This document shows positions 1 to 6,390 of a stretch of 9,107 bases of DNA, piece by piece (the first letter of the stretch is position 1; each line of letters opens with the position of its first letter). Source of the stretch: Thermoplasmata archaeon (lineage in GTDB: Archaea > Thermoplasmatota > Thermoplasmata > Thermoplasmatales > Thermoplasmataceae); NCBI GenBank assembly GCA_021799315.1, contig JAJZAR010000054.1:1-9107 (forward strand). Reading direction: 5' to 3'. A program made the translations under genes and the position numbers. The notes beneath the pieces are model-generated. The model was not told the DNA's origin and did not search any database. It saw nothing but the letters and a program-made list of their open reading frames with translations.

Positions 1-497
1 AAGTTATAGCTATAGAACCATATCCTTATTCTTTCGAAATCGCAAAATTCAATGTTGCTGTTAATAATCTGAACGATAAGATCCATCTGTATAACTTAGG
101 ATACGGCAGGGACACAAAAATACGTCTTGACCATAGCGTTAAAACCGCGGGAAATGACCTGGTCGAGGCAGATAAGGGGGAATATGTGGAAATAATGTCT
201 CTCGAAAGCATCTTGAAAGAAGTTGCCCAGGGGGATGTCAAGCAGCTTCATCTGAAGATGGACTGTGAAGGATGCGAATATGTGCTTCTGGATGAGAAAA
301 AAGAGGTCTTCGACAGGTTTAACAAGATCCAGCTAGAATACCATTACGGGTTAAGGGATTTGGACAAGTTTCTTAGTGGGTTAGGTTTCAGCGTCAAATT
401 TACAAAACCAGCTGACTCCTACAATCCATATGCTTCCGAACCACATATGCAGGTTGGATACCTGTATGCCGAACGAACGCAACAGAAGCAAAATTAG
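1..497 (+). CDS. FkbM-family SAM-dependent methyltransferase (5' end outside window)
   Basis: The reading frame is open from base 3 to the TAG at 495-497 and has no start in the window, so the N-terminal part is missing. The first visible residues read VIAIEPYPYSFEIAKFN, the acidic-loop region that contacts the ribose of S-adenosylmethionine in Rossmann-fold methyltransferases. The glycine-rich motif I would lie just upstream. Further on comes LKMDCEGCEY, which matches the K-(I/M)-D-(C/V)-E-G-x-E signature of the FkbM family, followed by a typical FkbM end with alternating strands. Family members O-methylate sugars or other small acceptors, and in glycan clusters they usually cap or decorate a sugar. 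The GT2 gene follows 12 bases later on the same strand, so the two are probably co-transcribed. The acceptor cannot be told from the sequence. An ATG at 186 is internal and should not be taken as the start. Confidence 0.85.
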   Translation, partial: VIAIEPYPYSFEIAKFNVAVNNLNDKIHLYNLGYGRDTKIRLDHSVKTAGNDLVEADKGEYVEIMSLESILKEVAQGDVKQLHLKMDCEGCEYVLLDEKKEVFDRFNKIQLEYHYGLRDLDKFLSGLGFSVKFTKPADSYNPYASEPHMQVGYLYAERTQQKQN

Positions 498-509
498 ATA
501 AGTGATGAT

Positions 510-1337
510 ATGGCAGCATCTTTGGGTGTATCTGTAATTGTTACCGCCTATAACAGAAAGGAATATCTGCCTTATGCCTTGCAGTCACTCGAACAGCAGT
601 CATTCAGGGAATTTGAAACCATATTGATTACTAATTTCCCATTTGATACCCGCATGTATAATCTTCAAATTAAACATTTTCAGCAAGATGGCACTATCAG
701 TGATTTTCTTTACACAGGTGTCACTAATTCCTCACATGGGATTATCTGTTTTCTCGATGACGACGATCTCTTCGAAAAGAATAAGATAGAAACTATTCTA
801 GACGTATTCGAAGATAGCGACGTTGTGTATATTCACAACAACTACGACATAATAGACGAGATAGGTGAGGTCAGTAACATACTCGTTAAATCGCGTGCCT
901 CAGCCAACCTGTCTGCTATCTCTGTAAGAAAATCCATCATTGATATGAAAATACTGAAAAGCACCCGAACAGCTCCAGATGATCTGATGTATCTGTTCGC
1001 TATTAGAGCCGGGGGGAAAATAGTCGTATCCCCGCTAAAGCTCTCCTTCTACAGACGTTATAGCCTGAATATTAGTGCCAACAGGAGAGATAACATTCCT
1101 TCGATGAAATATGGCTTAAAACAGTTAGCTGAATTTGAAAAATACTTTCACGACTGTCCTGCCTGCATGAAACATATAACTGCCAGCTATAGACACGTAA
1201 ACCTTGTTATTGATGCAGTATCCAAGCAGAAATTTCCTCATCTGTTTTTGACAACATTCAGACTGGCCGTAAATTTCGACTGGGTACTTCTAAAGGTAAT
1301 GTTGAATTATTTCATATCTGACTATGTTAGAAAATAA
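510..1337 (+). CDS. GT2-family glycosyltransferase (GT-A fold), atypical nucleotide-binding motif
   Basis: The product has 275 residues. Residues 7-15 (VSVIVTAYN) are the first strand and loop of a GT-A glycosyltransferase, LQSLEQQSF (24-32) is the usual helix after it, and FLDDDDLF (81-88) carries the metal-binding DxD motif. The second strand, which in most GT2 enzymes ends in VDDGS, here reads ILITNFPFDT (38-47), so the usual acidic pair is absent. The enzyme should transfer a sugar from a nucleotide-sugar donor in the cytoplasm. No membrane span is evident, although the last 30 residues are fairly hydrophobic. The ATG is preceded by GTGAT at 502-506, a match to the 3' end of archaeal 16S rRNA, which supports this start. 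It lies 12 bases after the methyltransferase stop. Donor and acceptor are unknown. Confidence 0.88.
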   Translation: MAASLGVSVIVTAYNRKEYLPYALQSLEQQSFREFETILITNFPFDTRMYNLQIKHFQQDGTISDFLYTGVTNSSHGIICFLDDDDLFEKNKIETILDVFEDSDVVYIHNNYDIIDEIGEVSNILVKSRASANLSAISVRKSIIDMKILKSTRTAPDDLMYLFAIRAGGKIVVSPLKLSFYRRYSLNISANRRDNIPSMKYGLKQLAEFEKYFHDCPACMKHITASYRHVNLVIDAVSKQKFPHLFLTTFRLAVNFDWVLLKVMLNYFISDYVRK

Positions 1338-2588
1338 TCACAAATAAATGTCGGTAAAGTACTTTTTGTACTGTAAAGCGACGTTATGCCATGTATGTTC
1401 CTCAATAAATTTCCGGGTATGATCATCAAACAAATCTGAGACATTTTCCATTTTCAGCAATGATAGTGCCTCATCTGCCATGCTTTTATAATCAAATTCC
1501 CTTACCAGCCTTACCGCTTTGATATCTTTATAAATGGAAAGACCCGGGATATCGTATGCGACAACAGGAGTATTCATGGCTAAAGCCTGCATTACAGCGA
1601 TTGAATAAGCGTCTGAATGTGAGGGATATATCATCAACTTTGAGTTGGCAATCTCCTGGTATAAATCATCGTCTCTAACATATCCTTTGTACTTTACCAG
1701 CCCGCTTCTTAGATAACGGGAAAAGTGTCTTTTGAACAATCTTTCCTCTATTGCATGATCAAATCTGCCAATGATTGTTACAGCAAAGTTACCCTTTCGG
1801 AACAGAATTTCTAGTATGGATTTCAAATCAAAAATACCCTTCCCATATGAAAGGCGGGCAAAGAAGATGATTTTGTTATTCCGCTTTCCCGTTAATAAAC
1901 CATGCTGCGGCAAATTAAATTTTGTTTCAGGGTTTAAGAATCCATTACCTGGGTAGAGTTTATGTACTTCCTTTCCTCGAATTCTTACGTTCCTTTCAAA
2001 CTGATTATTAACAGTTAACACCATGCGTATTTGTTTGCTTCTACTTATCCTTCTTACAAGTGATAAGCGGCTTAAATATTGATAGAAACTGTACATAATC
2101 ACTAGAAAGTTTCCACTTGATAAGAGCAGCTTTATTGTCCGCCTCAAAAATGCCACCGGCATTATGGGATAATCCGAGAGCCCCTGGAGGCATACCCCAA
2201 GGCTTAAACCCGTTTTTCTTGCGATCAGATTGGGGAAATCGGGTATTTCCAGAGGAAAATGATAGTCAAAATCGAATAATGCATCCATGTGGATTTGAGA
2301 GTATCCCTCAACAAGATCGCTGACTGAGCTCATATTTTCCAGAGCCTCAAGAAAAATATGCGGAACCTCGATCTGAAATTCACCAAGTTTCTGGATTTTG
2401 TCAAGAACTAACTGCCTGTTGTTTTTAAATTTCTTCATAAAATAAGGATTTGGAAGAAAGATGAATTTAAAATCATTCCTCAATTCTGACATAACACTGA
2501 TTGAATGATTGATTGCTCCGCCTGAGGACAGGAGCAGATCAGGCCCGACAACCCCGATTATTTTCTTTTCCAACTTCCATCCATCCAA
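1338..2588 (-). CDS. GT4-family glycosyltransferase with degenerate E-x7-E motif
   Basis: This is a 416-residue GT-B protein. LLSSGGAINHS (19-29) is the glycine loop of the N-terminal acceptor domain. IIFFARLSYGKGIFDL (240-255) starts the C-terminal donor-binding domain with the conserved Arg (245) and Lys (250). SKLMIYPSHSDAY through PVVAYDIPGL (316-350) is the donor-site signature. In place of the usual E-x7-E this protein has D326 and Q334, so the second Glu, normally near the donor sugar/ribose, is lost. It should transfer a sugar from a nucleotide donor onto a lipid-linked glycan in the cytoplasm. There is no ATG start. The frame opens after a TGA at 2600-2598 with a TTG at 2588, and a second TTG at 2573 (giving EKKIIGVVG directly) is equally possible and better placed relative to the TATA-like element. 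The stop codon directly abuts that of the GT2 gene. The DUF2079 gene is transcribed divergently. Confidence 0.88.
   Translation of the reverse strand: MDGWKLEKKIIGVVGPDLLLSSGGAINHSISVMSELRNDFKFIFLPNPYFMKKFKNNRQLVLDKIQKLGEFQIEVPHIFLEALENMSSVSDLVEGYSQIHMDALFDFDYHFPLEIPDFPNLIARKTGLSLGVCLQGLSDYPIMPVAFLRRTIKLLLSSGNFLVIMYSFYQYLSRLSLVRRISRSKQIRMVLTVNNQFERNVRIRGKEVHKLYPGNGFLNPETKFNLPQHGLLTGKRNNKIIFFARLSYGKGIFDLKSILEILFRKGNFAVTIIGRFDHAIEERLFKRHFSRYLRSGLVKYKGYVRDDDLYQEIANSKLMIYPSHSDAYSIAVMQALAMNTPVVAYDIPGLSIYKDIKAVRLVREFDYKSMADEALSLLKMENVSDLFDDHTRKFIEEHTWHNVALQYKKYFTDIYL
1358..1372 (+). terminator. Possible terminator hairpin with T5 loop after the GT2 gene
   Basis: AGTAC (1358-1362) and GTACT (1368-1372) are perfect 5-base arms around five T residues, about 20 bases after the GT2 stop. 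Archaeal termination depends mainly on T-runs. The stem is short and lies inside the 3' end of the convergent GT4 gene, where the same bases encode Tyr-Lys-Lys-Tyr, so it may be coincidental. Confidence 0.25.
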
Positions 2589-2600
2589 AAAAACAGCTCA

Positions 2601-2609
2601 CATTATTAA
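2601..2609 (-). promoter_or_regulatory. Weak TATA-like element for the minus-strand GT4 gene
   Basis: Read on the minus strand this is TTAATAATG, the only AT-rich element between the GT4 start and the first palindrome. A start of transcription about 26 bases downstream would fall near 2579, a few bases before the TTG at 2573 but after the TTG at 2588, so it favours the shorter protein. The match to a TATA box is modest. Confidence 0.3.
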
Positions 2610-2631
2610 CAAAATCAGCCTTGGAGTGCCA

Positions 2632-2650
2632 CCGGAATTTTCCGTTCCGG
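2632..2650. repeat. Inverted repeat CCGGAA-N7-TTCCGG in the divergent promoter region
   Basis: CCGGAA (2632-2637) and TTCCGG (2645-2650) are perfect 6-base arms separated by seven bases, and the spacer contains another copy of TTCCG that can pair alternatively. It lies between two divergent genes, upstream of both predicted promoters. It could be an operator for a dimeric regulator or a short hairpin; no regulator gene is visible in the window. Confidence 0.45.
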
Positions 2651-2680
2651 AAGCAATCAACAGCAGTTATTTTTAATGCA

Positions 2681-2693
2681 AATGCTGAGCATT
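2681..2693. promoter_or_regulatory. Operator-like palindrome AATGCT-G-AGCATT before the DUF2079 promoter
   Basis: The 13 bases form a perfect palindrome with 6-base arms and a one-base centre. It ends 14 bases before the TATA-like element at 2708-2716. This places it where an archaeal activator or repressor could affect TBP/TFB binding. The half-site AATGC also occurs immediately before it (2675-2679). Function is inferred from position and symmetry only. Confidence 0.4.
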
Positions 2694-2707
2694 CCCGTTG
2701 CCATACC

Positions 2708-2716
2708 TTTATTTAT
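2708..2716 (+). promoter_or_regulatory. TATA box for a leaderless DUF2079/GT4 operon transcript
   Basis: TTTATTTAT is centred 27 bases before the ATG at 2739, the distance expected when the archaeal transcript starts at the start codon itself. There is no Shine-Dalgarno sequence before that ATG, which also fits a leaderless mRNA. This decides between the ATG at 2739 and the upstream in-frame ATG codons at 2676 and 2682, which lie before the element. Confidence 0.5.
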
Positions 2717-2738
2717 CATAATTCATTCATCACCTCGG

Positions 2739-5306
2739 ATGAAGGGAAGGCGCAATATAAATTATACCATGCTCTTAGTGGCCTTTTCCATTCTCTGGGG
2801 TGCCATTAACCTCTGGGTTGTTTACGTTCAGATTTACTCGCTTAATAATTCATCCATTGTTGATACAAGCACAGCACTTCAGTCCCTGGGCACATTCTTC
2901 CTTCATAAGCCATTCATCAACACCGATCCCGGAGGATCGTATTTTGCAGTTCATGCCTCGGAATTTCTGTACGTTCTGTTGATAGGCTATTCCATCAATC
3001 ACAGCGCATTGACACTTTACGCAATTGAGATTATCATAACATATTCTGCGTCTGTCCCACTGTTTCTCCTGTCAAAACGGTTTCTCAAGGATGAAAAAAC
3101 GGCATTCATTATAGGGTTGGTCTACATATTTTCCCCCTACATTCACACAAGCCCGTTTGAACTGCTCACCTTGTTTATGGGCCTGATAATATTCGCCATA
3201 TACTTTCTGGAAACCAGGCATTACATCGCATTTGCGGTCTTTCTTCTTCTTTCCATGTCAACAATGGAGTTTGCCCCCCTTATGGCTATTGCCATTGGAC
3301 TGTACGTTCTGCTGGTGCATATTATCAGAACTGCAAGGCTGAAGACATGGGAAAATCGAACTGTAAATCGTATAATGGGATTCTTGGTTAGTCTTCTCAA
3401 TATTAAGAGGAATCGCTACCTCCAGTTAGGTACTATCATCGTGGTCTCTTCGGTCATGTTTTATTTTCTGGACGTTTTTGTCATAACATATTTCTCCCAT
3501 GGGACGCACCCTATCACCTCAAATCTTGCCGGAGCAGGAATTGACATACTCCCCACTATTCCAGGCAAGTTTGAATCGTTCATGGAGCTCAACTCACCAG
3601 GCATGATGATCTCTTTTCTGGACCCTGTATGGCTACTCGAACTTCCATGGGTTATAGCCGCTGGAATCACCAATTTTGGAGGCTACTGGTCCCCAAACCT
3701 GTACTATGATTCGTATGTGGTCCCGTTCGTCATGATATCTCTTATATTCGGGATCAGAAGGGTCTCTTCATTTATACATGATAGGGTCCCAAGGGTTAAA
3801 CTGCAGAAGATTCTTGCAACTACAATGCTCCTCATATCCATTTTTTTGCTTATATCGGGAAGCTTAATGCCTATGGCCCAGCAGTTATCAACAGGGAATG
3901 TTGGCAAGGGTGCCGAGGTTGCTCAACTCGCTTCACTAATCCCTTCAAACCAGAGCGTGTTTACTGGCGCAAATGAGATGCCGATTGTTAGCTCGTACAC
4001 TCCGGACACATGGATATATGGCGGGCCCCAGAACTACACCCTTTTCAATGGAACCGATTCCCCGCCATACAATGTATCCCAGTATGGTCTAGTCGCAGCC
4101 AGTGGACCGTATATTCTTATGGAAAAATCATACAGGTCATCACCTGTTTTCAATTATTACGATGTTGAGAAATCGATCAATGTCAAAGAAAATTTTGCAC
4201 CCATCTCAACATCAACATCATTGTTCATTCCAACGGGCAACTATTCTGCAACGGTTATTCTCAATTATACCCCGGCTCGAATATATAAATCAACCCTCAA
4301 CCAGAATAACATATCTTACCATTATGTTTCAGAAAGGTATGCCATAATTCAGCCATTCTCTGTGAATTCAAGATTAAATCTCAGCGATATTACCGTACCG
4401 GCCCACATGGTGCCCGGATATTACACTCTCCAGTCCATGATCACCAGAAACATGCAGGTCAGCAGCGTGATTGCACAGGATGCCATCAGCAGAAATCAGT
4501 ACAATACCCCATTTCTGCAATTTTCCTTCCAGAATACAGTACTTATGCCGAATACAACCTATTATTTCTGGCTGTGGTCTTCTGGGGAGCCTGGAGGATT
4601 GTATATGCCATTTTCAAATGGCACAGCAGGGGGATACGCGTCTGTGGCATACATTTACAACGGCACAGGTACCGATTCCTACGGTTACTATTTCACGTCA
4701 TACAGCAACCTGACAGGCCTGAACGTGAGCCTGGAGTTCACAATTGTAGGGCAATCTTCCGGTCAGGGAAGCAGAATTTACCCAACTGAGTTTAGCCTGA
4801 GTATAGACAACACCAATATCTCAATGAACGTCACGGGAACAACATCATCAAAACTCAGCATAAGAAGCAATGCAAATATTGAATCTACGCTTCTAATCTC
4901 ATCCCCTTTCTTGAACGGGACTCTTAACCATATAACACTGCAGCTGACCGCAAATGGAACAAATAATCAGCAGGAATCTGCTTCACATTACGACACATAT
5001 ATTTGGTTACTTCCCATCTTTTTGGTATTCTTTGGAATTGCAGCAGTATCCATTATGGGAATTGGTTTCAGGCGAAACAGGAAGCTTGGAAGGATTTTCA
5101 AATTAATGTCAGTTCTTTCTGCTCCCATATTCTATGTTCAGATGTTTTTGTTTTACTATTATGACTTTTACAGTAAATTAACCATAATGATCACTTCAAT
5201 AATACTGGTGATATCCATTTTCATTTTCCTGATAATGGGTGAAATGTGGGACGCCCCACCAGCGCCTCTGAAGCCCGTACTTTCAATATATGAGGACGAT
5301 GACTAA
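2739..5306 (+). CDS. DUF2079 multi-spanning membrane protein (probable GT-C type) with sequon-rich outer domain
   Basis: The protein has 855 residues from ATG 2739; an in-frame ATG at 2676 would add 21 residues. The N-terminal half (1-380) has about ten hydrophobic segments and matches DUF2079: Asp42 in the first outer loop (VDTSTALQSLG), FAVHAS with His72, a long helix SVPLFLLSKRF, then SPFELLTLFMGL (138-149). DUF2079 proteins resemble GT-C glycosyltransferases, which use polyprenyl-phosphate sugars on the outer face; activity is unproven. Residues 380-752 form a hydrophilic, aromatic and Ser/Thr/Asn-rich region, presumably extracytoplasmic, with 17 N-x-S/T sequons (for example 404, 432, 437, 445, 501, 693, 697, 739). 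Three more membrane segments (about 753-776, 786-806, 812-834) and a short acidic tail follow. The size and C-terminal fusion go well beyond the usual 450-650 residues. The TAA overlaps the next ATG (TAATG), so the ALG11-like GT4 is probably translationally coupled. Confidence 0.82.
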   Translation: MKGRRNINYTMLLVAFSILWGAINLWVVYVQIYSLNNSSIVDTSTALQSLGTFFLHKPFINTDPGGSYFAVHASEFLYVLLIGYSINHSALTLYAIEIIITYSASVPLFLLSKRFLKDEKTAFIIGLVYIFSPYIHTSPFELLTLFMGLIIFAIYFLETRHYIAFAVFLLLSMSTMEFAPLMAIAIGLYVLLVHIIRTARLKTWENRTVNRIMGFLVSLLNIKRNRYLQLGTIIVVSSVMFYFLDVFVITYFSHGTHPITSNLAGAGIDILPTIPGKFESFMELNSPGMMISFLDPVWLLELPWVIAAGITNFGGYWSPNLYYDSYVVPFVMISLIFGIRRVSSFIHDRVPRVKLQKILATTMLLISIFLLISGSLMPMAQQLSTGNVGKGAEVAQLASLIPSNQSVFTGANEMPIVSSYTPDTWIYGGPQNYTLFNGTDSPPYNVSQYGLVAASGPYILMEKSYRSSPVFNYYDVEKSINVKENFAPISTSTSLFIPTGNYSATVILNYTPARIYKSTLNQNNISYHYVSERYAIIQPFSVNSRLNLSDITVPAHMVPGYYTLQSMITRNMQVSSVIAQDAISRNQYNTPFLQFSFQNTVLMPNTTYYFWLWSSGEPGGLYMPFSNGTAGGYASVAYIYNGTGTDSYGYYFTSYSNLTGLNVSLEFTIVGQSSGQGSRIYPTEFSLSIDNTNISMNVTGTTSSKLSIRSNANIESTLLISSPFLNGTLNHITLQLTANGTNNQQESASHYDTYIWLLPIFLVFFGIAAVSIMGIGFRRNRKLGRIFKLMSVLSAPIFYVQMFLFYYYDFYSKLTIMITSIILVISIFIFLIMGEMWDAPPAPLKPVLSIYEDDD

Positions 5307-6379
5307 TGAGAAGAGCCATCCTGTTGGATGAATTCACCAGACTTGGCGGGGGTCAGGCTCTTGGGTTATATACTGTCAGAGCATTAAGCGATCGCTATAA
5401 GTTTGACCTTATGACCGACCGTTACCATGAGAAACTGGATTCCTCAATTTTTGGAAAAGTTACCGAAACAAGTTACGTGTATCATGAAGGTATTAGTCCT
5501 GTCAAAGTGGCGTTTGGAGTTATGAGGCTCAGACAAGACCTGAAACGAGACCGTAGTGCTATGGAAAAATATGATCTTTCCATTAACAACCATCCAAATA
5601 TATTTCTCTACAATGCCAAGGTTAATGTTCTGCATGATCCACTGCTGCGTGAATCGATGAAAAACGGAAAATTTCAAAAATCATTTCTATCGGAGGCAAT
5701 AAGGATCATGGGCATCTATTCCATTTATGATAATGCAAATTTCGTTGTCAACGGAAAATATTTGCTTGAAACAAACAGGTCTGAAAACAGATATCTTCGC
5801 ATCTCGCCCAGAGTCCACATAATCACCCCGCCTGTATTATTTCCTGACAATATTGATTTTTCAGCAAAGAAAAATACTGTTCTTGCTTTCGGAAGAATAA
5901 ACCCTGACAAGAGGCTGGAGACGGTGATCGAGGTTGCAAGGAAAGTGAATTGTAGGTTCGTAATAGCTGGGGCCGTAAATGAAGGCTCAGAAAGTTATTA
6001 TGATAAACTTATGAAAGAAAAACCTGGAAACGTAGTTATTGTAAAAAACCCCTCGGAATTCGAAAAAGGCAAATTAATCAGTTCCGCTAGGATTTACCTT
6101 CACACCAGACCGTATGAATCTTTCGGCCTCAGTGTTGCTGAAGCAGTCGGTTTCGGTTGTGTTCCAGTTGTGCCAAAGTCAGGTGGTCCATGGATTGATA
6201 TCGTCGCGAATGGGAAATATGGGTATGGATATGACACAGTTGATGAGGCAGCAGAGATCATTAGGGAAGCGATGAATTGTGATTCAGTCAGTATTCGGGA
6301 AATATACGACTCAAGACAACGCTTCTCCTTTCATAGGTTCAAGGATGACTGGGAAAGATATGTGTCAGAACTTTCATAG
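5306..6379 (+). CDS. ALG11-like GT4-family glycosyltransferase
   Basis: This is a 357-residue GT-B enzyme. EFTRLGGGQ (9-17) is the N-domain glycine loop, LAFGRINPDKR (193-203) carries the conserved Arg197 and Lys202, and YESFGLSVAEA (270-280) gives an intact E271-x7-E279 donor motif. PVVPKSGGPWIDIV (287-300) closely resembles the SGGP-x-x-DIV segment of ALG11, the mannosyltransferase that extends the dolichol-linked N-glycan precursor with alpha-1,2-mannose from GDP-mannose. An alpha-mannosyltransferase role is therefore reasonable, but donor and linkage are inferred. No signal peptide or membrane span is evident, so it should work at the cytoplasmic face. The ATG shares its first base with the stop of the DUF2079 gene, and GAGG at 5292-5295 is a possible ribosome binding site. 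The stop lies 11 bases from that of the convergent GT4 gene. Confidence 0.88.
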   Translation: MRRAILLDEFTRLGGGQALGLYTVRALSDRYKFDLMTDRYHEKLDSSIFGKVTETSYVYHEGISPVKVAFGVMRLRQDLKRDRSAMEKYDLSINNHPNIFLYNAKVNVLHDPLLRESMKNGKFQKSFLSEAIRIMGIYSIYDNANFVVNGKYLLETNRSENRYLRISPRVHIITPPVLFPDNIDFSAKKNTVLAFGRINPDKRLETVIEVARKVNCRFVIAGAVNEGSESYYDKLMKEKPGNVVIVKNPSEFEKGKLISSARIYLHTRPYESFGLSVAEAVGFGCVPVVPKSGGPWIDIVANGKYGYGYDTVDEAAEIIREAMNCDSVSIREIYDSRQRFSFHRFKDDWERYVSELS

Positions 6380-6390
6380 ATTCCCTGGGC

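Noticed and set aside
186..497. Separate 103-codon gene starting at ATG 186
   Set aside because: The frame is open upstream to the window edge and encodes conserved methyltransferase sequence, so this ATG is internal.
2117..2323. Forward 68-codon frame opposite the minus-strand GT4 gene
   Set aside because: Antisense shadow of a well-supported glycosyltransferase, with no ribosome binding site and a Pro/Arg-rich composition.
2729..2736. Perfect GAGGTGAT Shine-Dalgarno on the minus strand
   Set aside because: Only 4-5 codon frames follow it at usable spacing. On the plus strand it reads as the 16S rRNA tail itself and would lie outside a leaderless transcript, so it is probably chance.
3461..3907. 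Minus-strand frames of 67-70 codons opposite the DUF2079 gene
   Set aside because: Mirror images of membrane-segment codons; no motif or promoter supports them.
4102..4789. Several open frames of 70-81 codons inside the DUF2079 gene in other forward frames
   Set aside because: They lie wholly within the sequon-rich coding region, have His/Arg/Ile-rich unstructured translations, and have no start signals of their own.
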